This document shows, in pieces, positions 21,738 to 33,803 of a DNA stretch of 64,000 nt (the stretch's first letter is position 1; each line of letters starts with the position of its first letter). The position numbers were made by a program, and so were the translations under genes. The stretch spans positions 60,916,875 through 60,980,874 of the forward strand of contig NC_087066.1 of the NCBI RefSeq assembly GCF_963678635.1, in the 5' to 3' direction. The notes under the pieces were generated by a model, which did not search any database, had not been told where the DNA came from, and was given only the letters and a program-made list of their open reading frames with translations. This DNA comes from Symsagittifera roscoffensis. Lineage: Eukaryota > Xenacoelomorpha > Acoela > Convolutidae.

Positions 21738-22480
21738 TGCTCGTATCAGGCCGAAGCCTTGAATGGATCAAGACTGCTCGTAAAAGCGCAAAACCTACCT
21801 TGAATGTTCCGACTGCAGATTAATGGCTAAAGTTGGGATCAAATTTTCAAAAACAAAAATGTTTCGCATTTTTCAATTTTCTTGATTTTTTTTTAAATGA
21901 TCCTCCTACACGCTGTATAAAAAACATTTTATTAGATTTTGCATTTGGAAAAGTGTTAAGTTGGCTAAAAAGCAGGCTTCAATTAAGTTTGGAACCATAT
22001 CTAGGATGAATTAAATCTCCAATTACTCGTTTTTAGCACAAAAATATTATGCGTTTATGACTCCAAAATGGCTCAAATATCCCAAAAATGACAAACTTTA
22101 AAGCCCCATTGCTTTGGAAAAAATGATCACAAATGGACAATACCTTTCAAATAATATCAAAAAAATTCCGTCAAAACCTGCTACTTCACACCGAGCACAA
22201 ATAAAAATCACACCGAGCCCAAATATTCCGCTTTTTCTTCAAAAATTGGAAAAAAAACAAGTTGAATGCCTTAATTCATTTCTGAACGATCTCTCAGGTA
22301 GATTTAATATTTGTCTACGCGTTAATAGCACAAAACATGTTGCGCGTTAATTATCACAAATTGGCGATTTGGCAACCTTTGAACACACATACTTTTACAA
22401 CAAAAAAACGACCACAGTTGAATATCTTTTTAAATTTGAGCTCAGCACAGCCATAGTTTTTGTATGATAATTTTTCAAAC
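21738..22480 (+). repeat. Dispersed ttccgactg / aacgcgcg family copy in FATP intron 2
   Basis: It contains tgctcgtatcaggcc, tgaatgttccgactgc, then tgcgcgttaattatcacaaa and atctttttaaatttgagctc in the same order as the 7020 and 63090 copies. No coding frame is seen. Confidence 0.5.
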
Positions 22481-22774
22481 CAAAAATGTCTAGTTGAAAA
22501 AGTCGAAAGGTGTTTGGGTAAAAATCTCTGAATTAGGTGAAAAATCTTGACTCTGGCTGCTTGTTGCTTTTCTCAGGGCGCGGCTCTTTTGTAGTATTTA
22601 ACGGAATTGTTGTTTTTATACTTGAGAGGTTCCAAGTTTGCTCAGGACTATAACTAGAATGAATACTTTTAGTTATCTGCTCTAACTCATAATTTATTAT
22701 TGCCAATCTACTGTATTTTAACCCATTTTAAATTCAAATATCTAACTTTTTGGATTTTATTTCAACTTTGTAAG

Positions 22775-22953
22775 GTAGCGCGTAACGTGAAGAAGAGGGG
22801 CGACCAGGCATTTGTGTCTGGGGACATTTTGTACATGGACCAGTTGGGCTATGTCTACTTCAAGGACAGAACCGGGGACACTTTCAGGTGGAAGGGGGAG
22901 AATGTGTCCACGTGTGAGGTGGAGAGTGCACTTGCGAGCTCCGTAGAACACAG
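22775..22953 (+). CDS. SLC27A-like: SLC27A-like gene, exon 3
   Basis: Carries the FATP/VLACS signature [18 protein letters not shown], which contributes to the active site and distinguishes this family from other acyl-CoA synthetases, followed by CEVESAL. Acceptor is ttgtaag|gtagcg (22774) and donor cacag|gtacta (22954), leaving phase 2. Intron 2 (21251-22774) holds a member of the ttccgactg / aacgcgcg repeat family. Confidence 0.93.
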
Positions 22954-23389
22954 GTACTATCCAAAGCCCCCCACTTCATGGCTGTCTCCCATTATAATCC
23001 CCCTCAGCATAGCATAGTAGCAAAAAAATTATAACCCCCCCCGCCCACAACGCCACAACAAGAGTGTTTTTGCATTTCGTGCATCATAATTTGCCGAGGG
23101 GATTATACTGGAAAAACAACCTAGTTTAAAGAGTCTAAATAAAATGATTAGAATTTTTTTGAATTAACCCTGGCTGGAATTAGCCATGGATGGTTTACGT
23201 TTACGTTTAGGAGAGAAACTTCAAAGTTGCAGGATGTTAGACCCGAGAAAATTCAGTCTTGATTTATTTGGAGGGGGAGAAATTGTGGACACGAGCAGAA
23301 TCTTTAGCTCGTTGTTCAGCAACCGTTTTAAACTTTATTTAAATTTCGATTGCTCATCACTTTCGTAGTTTTTCATGTTGTTCATCTAG

Positions 23390-23574
23390 AGACGTGATCG
23401 TATATGGAGTGGAGATTCCCGGGACGGATGGGAGGGCGGGAATGGCTGCCATCGGGAATGAAGACGGTCACGTGGATATGTGTCGTGTATCACGTGCCGC
23501 ACTCTCTCTTCCGTCATACGCGAGACCAATCTTCGTACGACTGCTGAGAACGAGTGCCGACAGCCACATGACAG
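23390..23574 (+). CDS. SLC27A-like: SLC27A-like gene, exon 4
   Basis: Encodes DVIVYGVEIPGTDGRAGMAA and the YARPIFVRL block of the C-terminal domain, both typical of FATPs. Acceptor catctag|agacg and donor gacag|gtcgtg keep the frame (phase 2 in, phase 1 out). Intron 3 (22954-23389) is short and shows nothing but C-rich and simple sequence. Confidence 0.92.
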
Positions 23575-24719
23575 GTCGTGTTATCTTGAAAAATTCCCTC
23601 ATGGCAGAACAATCTAGTGACAAAAAGCTATTGCTGCTCATCAAAATTCAGTTTTTACGAGGGGGAGCCGAATACTGTGCAAGTAGCACAGAATAATCAG
23701 ACCATAGTCTTACACATTAGAGTCGCTTCGTGGTGAGATGAAAACAGCTGAACAAAAAAAATAGGCATAATCGACATTCATAGTAAAAAGGCCAATTGAA
23801 AAATAGTTTTTCAAAAAAATGAAAGGAAAACACAAAAAAATTGTTAAAAATTGAAAAAAAGCTCCCAATTTTATTGCAGAAAATTTTTGCATTTTGAAGT
23901 TTTTGATCGCCAAACTGGCGCTAAAACACTCCAAAAATTAACTTCACTAAAGTAAACATAAGTTTTCACGGTTTAAACTAACCAATAATAAGCTTTTGGA
24001 AGCCTGCTTAACCTCGCCTTATTAGCCTGAAAATAGACTAAAAATCAAAAATTTCTAATTGATTTTTCTCGACACTGACATTTATAAATGTTGGTCAAAT
24101 TACGACTGAAAGAACTTTAATATGATATCTTACTCGACCCATTCCGATCATTTTTTGTTGTACCTGATTTTGTGTGGAAAACAAAAAAAAAGAAAAAACT
24201 TAAATCACATACGAATAAAAGTTCCTCCACATGTTTTAAATGGCAGGAACAAAATCTTTAAAATAACGTGAAAATTCAGTTGGCGTTTTTTGCAAATACA
24301 AAAAAAAAGCCGTTGCGTCATGGGAAACTTTCGGTCTTACTGCTATAAGCTTAGTTCCTATCATTTTGATTGAAATCTAAGAGGAAAGCATTCGGTTGGT
24401 ATACAACTAGAGGGTGGTCGCAAATACGTGCAATCCAATCCAAAAACATCTGCTGAAAACTTAGAGCCATAGTGCAGAATGTTTGAAATTGTGTTTAATT
24501 ATGATTCTTCTATTTCATTCACCACCATCATTACTCAAATACGTTCGGGAAAATATCAAAAGAAAAACCCCGGGCATTTTCCTAGGTGTGTTCCAACCAA
24601 ACATTGAATCAAAACAAACAAACAATTCAGTTATTGTTTGATAACATATTCCCTGGAAAAAAAAACACGCCTTAAATCGTTTTGAAATTGAGCTGACTTC
24701 AAGCTATTTGAAACAAACA

Positions 24720-24970
24720 TCTCGTAGCCTCATGTAAATTGATTCAATGAGACATAATTTGAGGTTTTCATTCTTCTTTTCGATCGTTGAGAACGTGCCA
24801 GAGATTCTCGATCGGTGGAAAATTTCGGAGAATTTGAGCTGGACACTTTGAAGAACTGGAAAAGTTTCTCTTTCTCACTAATTGAGTGGCTTTGCGCCAT
24901 CATTTTGTAGAAACCATGTGCCATAAAAAAACAATTTGCCAATGGTTTGCAGACAGATTTTTAGTGGCAT
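24720..24970 (-). pseudogene. Tc1/mariner transposase C-terminal remnant in FATP intron 4
   Basis: Minus-strand reading gives WFLQNDGAKPL (24926-24894) and, shifted by a frame, FPPIENLWHVLNDRKEE (about 24825-24775). These match the second catalytic Asp block and the final Glu block (NPIENLWxxLK) of Tc1/mariner transposases. Stops and at least one frameshift separate them. The rest of the transposase is not recognisable. The possible end gggtggtcgcaaatacgtg at about 24412 resembles a Tc1 terminus but is unproven. Confidence 0.65.
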
Positions 24971-25080
24971 ATAAAATGGCCAAAGTATAAGCCAGCCGAA
25001 GTATCAACCAGCAAAAATTACGTATGTGTTTTTTTAAAGTTATTACAAAAGTTCCTTATTTTAAAGTTATTACAAAAGTT

Positions 25081-25880
25081 CCCAGGTTGACAAAAATGCT
25101 AGTCATACAATTTTCATATATGGAAAAATGCTAATCATACGCTTTTCATGCAATTCCATAAGTACAGAAAATTGCATGAAAGGTCTATGATTAGTATTTT
25201 TTCATATATGGAAATTGTATGACTAGCATTTTTCCATAAACCAAGAAAATTGATTTTTTACATTTTAATTTCCCAAAATTTTTTGGTTGTGTTCGTAACC
25301 GAACACAAATAACATAAGCCTTGGTTACTCAAACGTAATAACCAAAGATTTGGCCGTCTCGCTTTAAAAACGTATTGGAAACAGCCTGAAATGTCTCACA
25401 CAAATGTATAACAAAAGTAACGAATATAACAAAAGTAACGAACTTTTAAATTTTGGCAAAAAGTTATGACAAAAGGAAAAAAATCCAATATTAGTATATC
25501 CAGGACTACGTTATACACACAAAAAAATTGAATTTTGCATGCAAAATTTTTTTTTCAAAAAAAGTTTTTTGTGTACGAAAATCAATTTGCATTTGAAAAA
25601 AAAACAAAAAAGTTTTGGGGCAATTTCATCAAAAAAAAAGCTAGTCATACATTTTCCATAAATGGCAATCGTATGATTAGCATTTTTTGACAGAAAGTTT
25701 TTCTTTTTTATTTATTACGATACACCGAATTTTATGCCAAAACAAGAGAAAAGTTTTTCGAAAATTCGACGACATCATTTTAGCAAAATGTATAAAATTT
25801 GTATGATTAGTATTTTTGCATAGATTTAGTTTATGGAATTGTATGATTAGCATTTTTGGTCTAGGGAGGTCAACCCGGGT
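25081..25880. mobile_element. 800-bp inverted-repeat transposon, copy A (FATP intron 4)
   Basis: The ends are inverted: cccaggttga...aaaaatgctagtcatacaatt on the left and its complement ending tcaacccggg on the right. The interior shares ggttactcaaa, aaagtaac and tatccaggactacgttat with copy B at 31875. The subterminal aatgctagtcatac motif is repeated many times inside in both orientations. No coding frame is kept. A 24-bp duplication (ttaaagttattacaaaagttcc) lies just left of it. Confidence 0.7.
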
Positions 25881-27237
25881 TATGCGAATTTCATTGATGT
25901 GACGTAACGTTTCGGCTGAATTATATACTCCGCGCAATTTTGATTGGTTTATATTTCGGCTGGCAATGTGGAAAACAAAGTGATACAATTGATAGCTACT
26001 TAGGCTACCTATTTTGATTCAGTAATCGTGTTTTGGTTATTGCTGGTAACAAAAAAAGTACTTGCAAAATGAACTATATATAACAACAATAAATACGTTG
26101 AATTCCAGTAAAATCACAAAGCTCATAACAATTTTGGCATCAAATTTTTAATATATGAAAAACAGGTGCAACTGAAGCTAGAAACTTTGCCCGGGTTCAG
26201 CCACAGGCATTCAACCTGACGGTGTTGACTTTAATGTCTGGGTATTAAAAAAAATTTTCGAAGAAAAACCAAAGCAAATGGCGAATGAAAAGTTGAACTA
26301 ATTTGATTTTAAATGTTAATTTCGATTTTTTCAACTTTTTCAAAGCGAAGTCCCATAATACCCACACTAGTAGCAGTAGTCAATTTGTTACCATGACATT
26401 GATATAAATTAGAAAAACTAACACGAGATTCTAATTGCTCCAAAAGTTTCCTACTAACTTATAATTTGTCTCAATATAGAAAAACCTCGTCGATCATAAA
26501 GTGACTCATGCATACATACGTTTTCGAAATTCAGCAAGTCATCCATACTTACAGCTAGCTAGTTATTTTTTGTAATTTCTTTCTGATTTTATTGCAAATT
26601 TGGCCATCGACCTCCAAAATCTCGAAGAAAAATGCCAAAAAATAAATAACACGAAATCTTAGTTAATCAAAAGATTTCATCATTGAAAGATTGAACGCAA
26701 AGGATGTTTTGCTTGACATCGACCTCATAAAAAGTATTAATGGACAGTTATTTTGATTGATTGCAACCTAGCCCGTTTCTTTTGGAATTGTATCTATATT
26801 ACTCATAAATTCATATTTTCGTCAACACTGTATTAATAAGGAAGTTGTAAATTTGAATTTAGACGACCGCACCTTTTTTAAAACTCTTCTACGTTGATTC
26901 TAGCAAGAACGGGATATTTTCATCGATTTATATCATTGATATAGAAACTCATTTTAAACATATTTTGGATCCCAAAATACTTCATCTGCTCTGCCTGTGG
27001 CAATTAAAAATTGATTGGAAAAAAAAAAATGGGAGTGGTAATTGAGTATACAGATGAATGAAAATGAAGTTTTCTCGCCACGATCAATAAATCTGTCAAT
27101 CAAATTTTTTTGTTGAAAAACCGCGGTCGTAATTCAAAACAATTTACAAGATTTTGTCATATGGAATATCGATATGCAAAAATCGATAGTAAGTTATTAA
27201 TTACTTATTTTGAATCTACAATGTTTTGTTTATTTAG

Positions 27238-27395
27238 GTACGTTCAAACTCAGAAAGGTAGAGTTGCAGAAAGAAGGGTTTGACTTGGAGAAAGTTCACG
27301 ATCCGATTTGGTTCTGGAAGGCGAAAGAGAGCAAATACGAGCTCATGTCTTTCGACACTTATACCAACATCATTCAAGCTAATACCTCTCTCTAA
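27238..27395 (+). CDS. SLC27A-like: SLC27A-like gene, exon 5 (C-terminus)
   Basis: Starts GTFKLRKVELQKEGFD, the conserved C-terminal FATP block with the catalytic-domain lysine region, and continues through DPIWFWKAKE to a TAA at 27393-27395. Acceptor is tttag|gtacg. A possible polyadenylation signal AATAAA is at 27645-27650. The 3' untranslated region runs straight into a degraded copy of the GCGGATTTAGG MITE family (about 27410-27580). Confidence 0.9.
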
Positions 27396-27399
27396 ATGG

Positions 27400-27600
27400 A
27401 CAGATAAACTGTTTTTTTTTTCACTTCTATTTTTGGGCTTTGGGCGTCAATATGTCTCAATGTGCCGTGGTCCCCAATATAATCACTTTGAAGGAAAATG
27501 CGCGCCGAAAAAACGCGTTTTTTTGGCCAGAACTTTAACAAAAGTCCAAAAAACTATATCAGCATCTGTTGCGTAAAATACAATTATTCCGGTACGATAT
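27400..27600 (+). repeat. Truncated GCGGATTTAGG-family copy in the FATP 3' region
   Basis: It holds gggctttgggcgtcaatatg, aatgcgcgccgaaaaaacgcg and tttggccagaactttaaca, matching the central part of the family. It starts within a few bases of the FATP stop codon, so the mature mRNA probably includes it. Confidence 0.55.
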
Positions 27601-28773
27601 GTAATTATAATTTTAATTTGTAAAATTGAAATAATTTTTATTGAAATAAAGTGCAAAGTATTCGTTTTTTCTTAAAGTGCTTTCCATTTTAATTTGGCAG
27701 ATTTTTAATGATTTACAGATATTTAACTGGCCCAAGTTAATATCAATTTTACAAGTTTCAAAGGCATAAAATTCGTCAATTCTGGGTACAAGTATAATAG
27801 CTGAAAGAAGCATGAAAAAAAGAAGCATATTAGGTCCCTGAAAGAAGCAAGTATGAAAGATGGGTCCCACAATTTTTAAGAAAATATCAAGAAAAAGTCA
27901 AAAAACAAAAAATATTGAACCTGTTTCCGAACACTTTAAGCACGAAAAATTTCTTTCGGTGAACCATCTAAATTGAAGGAACTCAAGTATTATACTTGTA
28001 CCCAATTCTGACTTTTTAAAAATGATTTAAAGTAATAACAAGCACCAATTTTTCTGACATGATTATGAACTATATTTTTGCCATTTAAAGACGAGCCAGA
28101 GTTTTGCCAGCTTAGGTGGATTACATTGGAATGAGATGGTATCAAAACGGGCACAAAAAACAAAAACAGCCCTCGTGAATGAAAGATTTTTTCTAGAATA
28201 TTCTATTTTTACGTTGAAACAAACGAGCCCTGGAGCTCAACGAGCATTGCAAGAAGCTAACGGGCATCATAAACACAAAGTCGATGGTATTGCGGCTATT
28301 CTGATTGCAACACAGATTAAGTTGTTTATTGCAATTCCATGTATATTGTGATTGCTTGTTCAACAAAAGCAATGCAATTACTAGATACGAATTATGAAAA
28401 AATTGACAAACATTTTTTTGACATTTTTCGGCTGAAAATTTTTTTCAGCTAAGTTAAAATTGTGTATTGGTACCTGATAAATTTTTGAGTGAATTAAAAA
28501 TCACGCATTTTGAAAAAAAAAACACCAGCTGTAGATGGTTATAGGCCAACAAGCCCAACGGCCAACAAACCGAAAACGAAAATAGGATTATCGTTCCTGC
28601 AAGCCAAAAACTAATATTAATATGAAAAATAACAGTTTGCCTTTGTTGTTATACAATTGTTACTTAATTCTGATGTAAATTAGTAAATTACGTTATTCTG
28701 ACGTGAATTCGGCTTCATGATATGGCGAATTGTTGAGCAAACGCCACTATATATATTTTTTTATAAATATATA
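27600..28773. other. Gene-free AT-rich stretch
   Basis: Apart from the candidate FATP poly(A) signal at 27645, I see nothing here. A 71-codon open frame at 28136-28351 has no recognisable domain and the region has no coding-like composition, so I do not call it. Confidence 0.4.
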
Positions 28774-29569
28774 TACAGGGTGTTTTCAAAACTTGCTTTT
28801 ATAAATCATCTCTGATTTCTCGAATATTTGGGTCATTAAAACGATGTTTTTCGAATTTTCCGAATTTTGATGATGTGACTCCTTAATTTGGATTGTTTTT
28901 TGTTCACGCAATTTTCGCGATTTAATGAAATTTCACCACTTTTTGCGCTGAACAAGCTACAATTGTGCTTAATGAAAACAACCGGATAAAATGGATTAAA
29001 ACAGAATGTTTGGCAAAAAATGACGAAGACACAAAATGCTTAAAATTCTACCAGTTTTTTATGTTGTAAATTTTAATGCAAAAATCAAACAAAATTTACA
29101 CCCTCTGGTTAATTCTTTTGATTCATAATTAAGGAGGGAAGCAGGGTCAATTGTAGTTATTCTTACATCAATTGACTTTGTTTATCTCCTTAATTTTGAA
29201 TCAAACGAATTGGCCCGTTTTAAAGATGTAATTTTTGTTTAATTTTTTGCATTGAACTTTACGCCATAAGAAGCTGGTAAAAATCCAAGCGTTTTTTATC
29301 TTCATCATTTTTTGGCCGAACGTAACCTAGTTTGAGAAAAACGATTTTAAAGATTCGTTTTTCAGTTCATTTTATCGAGTCGTTTTCATTCATCACACTA
29401 TAGTAGTAGAACAAAAATCAAAGAAAAGTTAATAAATTGCAATACATGCGTGAAAAAATCCAAATCCTTGAATTAAATCACAATGACTTCGTAAATTTTC
29501 TTGCCTACTGCAGTTTTTGTGAAATGAGAGAGTTTTTATAGAAAAAACACGTTTTGAAAAAACCATGTA
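28774..29569. mobile_element. Foldback element with long inverted arms
   Basis: The left half (from tacagggtgttttcaaaac) and the right half (ending gttttgaaaaaaccatgta) are reverse complements over nearly their whole length, about 380 bp per arm with moderate divergence. The centre is near 29150-29160. Perfectly paired stretches include aaggag...ctcctt and the gattcat/gaatc region. The ends lie in TA, consistent with a TA target duplication as in Tc1/mariner-type non-autonomous elements. No coding frame. Confidence 0.65.
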
Positions 29570-31870
29570 AAATATTTTGCAGTTCTTTTAAAATTGATTT
29601 GAACGGTGAGATTCAATTTAAATTTCAGTGTCAAGTTTGAGATATACTGGTTCCAAATTGTGCAATTGATGTGTACATTGAAGATTAAATTCAAGGCACA
29701 AATTGTTGGTCACAATTTGGCTGTAACTTCATTTTCAGCCATCCGTGGTAAAGATATCTACAATGAAACCATATATTTTGCCAGCTTTTCTTTAATTTTT
29801 TGGTTAATTACTCTCGTGAAACAGGAAAAGTTATCGCGTCCTGCTTTATGATTCCGACCACTGAAAGTGGAAAGGAACTTTTTCTTCGGTTGTGTTCTAT
29901 TATTTTTTCTATTTTTTACAAGCAAAATTGAATGCAATAAATAATAATGCAATAAATAAGCAAAATTCGGAAGGGTTTGAGTGCTATATCATACATAAGC
30001 GTTTGCTGACCTAATTTGGACCATATTTAAAATTTCCAAATAGTCACTCAGAGTTAAGAAAAACTGATTTGAAATTTTAGTTTGTCGGTCTAGTTTCGAG
30101 CAAATAAAGCAAACAAGAAAGCATATAATATGAAAAGAAGAATTAAGAAATTAGTTTTATTCCGGGAATACTAGTTTATGAAAATTTTTGTAGCACTTTC
30201 TTGACTATCAGAAAAATTGTAAAATTGAAGAAAGTTACAAAATTGTTATGAGTTTTTTCAACTGTATTTTTTCGAAACATTTATAATAGAGACGCTTGTT
30301 AAAAATTGAACGCAGCTTTCTTATAGGCTTTCATTAAGATCTTGTAATAGTCGAACGAACAATAAACATCACAAATTGCGAAAAAAAATTATAATTTTAG
30401 TTGGTGATCGGAACTTTCTGTGCCACGTAAACAGCAACTGGCTATCCTTGTTCTTGCTATCTTGCTATGTTTGTTCGTTTTTGACTTCCACCAACTCAGT
30501 TTTTCGAAGGTTTTGATGCCTTAAAAAACAGTTTGCTCAATTTTGTACGTGACGTTAACTTAATGAAAAATTTTTTGCTCTTGGGGAGAAAGCTAAGTTA
30601 ATTATGTTGCAGAAACGAAATTTATTAAATTCAATTTTTCCATATCTTTTTAAAAAAATTATCCAAAGCAAAACCTCTCTAACAAATTAAAGTTGACTCG
30701 CACTTTAGATCCAACAAGAGTTACTCTAACCATGTATCAAATAATTTCACTTATAGATGAAATTTCACTAGTGATCGCTTACATGCAGTGTGGGGCTCAT
30801 TTGAAAAGAGATGAGTGAGAAAAATCTTTTTGAAAAGACTTATTGAAAAGAGAGCTAATAGGAAATGACTAGTTTGAAGAAACAAAGAAACAACTTAAAA
30901 AAACAGACCTTTCTTGGAAAAATGATAAAATCCATTGCACAAAAACAGCCGAGAAACACAACAACAACTAATAAATGAACGCTCACTAGTTACCGAGTGG
31001 CCAATCAGTCAAAATCTTTTAGACTTAAAATGTCAACGCGAAAAAATTTACACTATATATAGAAGCCAGGATTAGTAAACTTACAAACTACAGGAATTAA
31101 TCAAAAAAATTTGCAGCTACAAGAAAAATTGCTATCAGCACAATATTTTGATATGAAACCAATAAGCAAACAATACAAGCAGAAAAGCAATAGTCCGAAC
31201 GATTACTCAATTTTTGCCGGAAAGAAAAATATTTTGACCTAGTGGGAAAGAGCCTGGTTATTTTTGAAGATCATTAAGAGAACAAGTTCCACTTGCGAAA
31301 CAGCAGAAACAGTGAAATACAAGATAGTGAAGAGCTAAAGAGACATTTTTTTGAAAAAATCGATAAAAAATTTATTTAAATAGTTGATAGTCTAAGATAA
31401 TTTTTGTAGACAGTTTGAGAAAACAGTCCGAACCTTTCAACGAGCAGCAACTAAGCTGACCACATTTAAGTCAACACCTGCTAAGCCAAAAACAAATTTA
31501 CAGACAAAAGTTTCTGAAACTGAAATTTCTTACGGCCCATCCATCTTTAAACGAACAAAATCTTTAAAAAAATTATGTACGCAAAAGGAGCGTACCTAAG
31601 TATATAACCTAAGTCGAAACTAGTTGTAAAAATTCGAATCCAGTTTTGATATATTCGCAAACTAAAGAACAACCTTCACTTAATATAAAAACTTTTGAAA
31701 ACAGAATAAAAACCCAGGTAAGGGTTCTAATGAAAAACCGTTCCAGATAACATAAATGCCTTGAAAATGAAACCGGAAATTGAGCCGAGAGAAATTAAGA
31801 CGAAAACAACTGACCCGATAAAAACTTGATTTTTTCCTATCAGTGTATTTCAAAAAAATGATTATTTTTA
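29570..31870. other. Gene-free AT-rich stretch
   Basis: No recognisable coding, RNA gene or repeat structure on either strand. Short open frames here are no longer than chance in such AT-rich DNA. The stretch 32692-33171 is the same. Confidence 0.4.
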
Positions 31871-31874
31871 CCCA

Positions 31875-32691
31875 CTCGGGTTGAACAAAAATGCTAGTCT
31901 TACAATTTTCATATATGGGAAAATGATTTTCATACCTTTTTAAATTAAATTCCAAATGTACGAAAATTGCATGGAAAGTCTGGTAAGTGATTTTTGGAAA
32001 TTGTATGGAAATTGTATCATTAGTAATTTAAAAAAAAGTTTGTCAAACTATTTTTGGGTTGTGTTTGTAGCCAAACAGAAGTGACAAAGCTCGTGGTTAC
32101 TCAAAGCTAGTGCTCTAAAGTTTAACAGTCTTGCGTGTACAGCGCATTAGAAATGACCTGAATATTGATGACTTACGCAAACAAAGTAACAGAAAGAGCG
32201 AACTTCTAGATTTTGGTAAAAATTTCAAAGATGGTGATTTTGTGAAATAAAAGTTTTAAATAATTATGCAGTGACCGAGGTATACGAATATGAGCTCTTT
32301 GATTGTTTTTGCAAAACAAAATCATCTAGCAAACCTGAAAATTAATCCAATTTTTGTGTATCCAGGACTACGTTATGCACACAAAAACTTAAACTTTGCT
32401 TGTAAAAAAAACTGCTTGGAAAATATTTGTTCGGTTACATAAATCATTTGCGCTTTGATACAAAAATACAAAAAAAGACGAAAAAAAAAAACGAAACAAG
32501 ATTTTTTGAGTGGCCATGAAAAAATGCTTGTCATACAATTTCCATGATTTAAAAATTCTATGCTTAGCGTTTTTGCCAAGAATGTTTACTTCAATAGTTA
32601 TGACGATAAACCAAATTAAGAAAAAAAGTTTTCAAAGTCAATACACTTTTTGTATGAATAGCGTTTTCGGTCTATGGAGTTCAACCCGGGC
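31875..32691. mobile_element. 800-bp inverted-repeat transposon, copy B
   Basis: Same family as 25081-25880: left end ctcgggttgaacaaaaatgc, right end gagttcaacccggg, and the shared internal tatccaggactacgttatgc. It is diverged from copy A, so neither is recent. No transposase frame is visible. Confidence 0.7.
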
Positions 32692-33171
32692 AACAAATAA
32701 TAATTAGTTATTTTTGAAGTTTCATGAAATTAATCTTGACAGCACGAGAAATTAAATGCATTTATTTTTATTTTCTTACAAAAAATAAACGAGAAGTTTT
32801 CGCTGGAAAAAGTCTGGTTCACGATTCCAAAACTTTTTCTCTCGCAAGTGTAATAACAAAATTTGAAGTAGTTTTTGCTTCTGTTTAGATGTAGGATCAG
32901 CCCTTTTTTAAACTAAATTAACGTTGTGGAAACTTTTTTAACACCAAGAAAACAAGAGAACTCGTTTTCTAGAAAAAATATTTGTATATTGCAATTGTAT
33001 TGTTCAAAAAAATGAGTTATTGTATACTTTCCGAAGACAAAGAGAAATTGGATGTAGGCATTATTGATGGTAGACTCTGTAATGGGTTGCCGTAGTTCAA
33101 ATTTAATTTGCGTTCCTTGGTGGAGATGATATTTTATATTTAGACAAAAACTAAAATAATCAAAGTGACTT

Positions 33172-33377
33172 CTTTTTTAGTTATAATTTTGTTCGCTCTG
33201 AATTTTCTTTTGCTTCTAATCTGTAGCACTTTTTTTTCTTCAAATCAGTTACACTACCTCTTTTTCAGCAAGACTCTCTTGTTCGTCCGTGTTCTATGCT
33301 CTCTCACGCTTTTTCAGACAACGAAAGGTCCGCGGAGCTGGCTTGGTGGCCATTGGAAGACTGTGAGTGCCGATTAT
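33172..33377 (+). repeat. Exon-like duplicated segment, copy 1
   Basis: 206 bp that recur at 41055-41259 with a single T insertion/deletion. It looks like an exon with its splice signals: a long pyrimidine-rich tract ending ctttttcag (33317), a 45-nt open stretch 33318-33362 encoding TTKGPRSWLGGHWKT, then gtgagt at 33363. I do not recognise the peptide. Similarity to the other copy stops abruptly at both ends. Confidence 0.8.
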
Positions 33378-33617
33378 TGCCTGATACAACAAAAATTCAT
33401 GAAAACGCGTAGGTAACCGAATATAAAACCTTTAAAACACCTGAAAATTTTATCTAGAATTTACAAAACCTGACAGTTAGTTAGCAACTATGAAAATCTG
33501 GTACCCGCACTGAATGCCCATGGATTATAATCGATTATAATGAATTCCCGAGACAAAAATAACCCATTATAATCCATTAATGATGTAAAATTCAGATCAC
33601 GTGTTGCGATTTTTTTA

Positions 33618-33802
33618 AGTATCTAATAATGACCTTCGGTATTTTAATTAATACCAGTTTAGTTACGACCATCGGTCGATATGAACAGAAGTTCAGTTGT
33701 CCTTTTAACGTTCTTAATTCAACTACTTCCTTTTAACGTTTTAACCTTTAAGCTTATGTACATACTTTGTACATAGAGAACCATAGAAGTAGAATAGTTT
33801 AT
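33618..33802 (+). repeat. Ty3 5' LTR (probably truncated)
   Basis: Matches 39968-40153 at about 98% over 185 bp, with weaker similarity reaching back to about 33604. The upstream part of the 3' LTR (from 39897) has no counterpart here. Confidence 0.85.
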
Positions 33803-33803
33803 T

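Noticed and set aside
28136-28351. A 71-codon open frame as a small gene
   Set aside because: No domain, no coding-like composition and no splice or regulatory context; chance length in AT-rich DNA.
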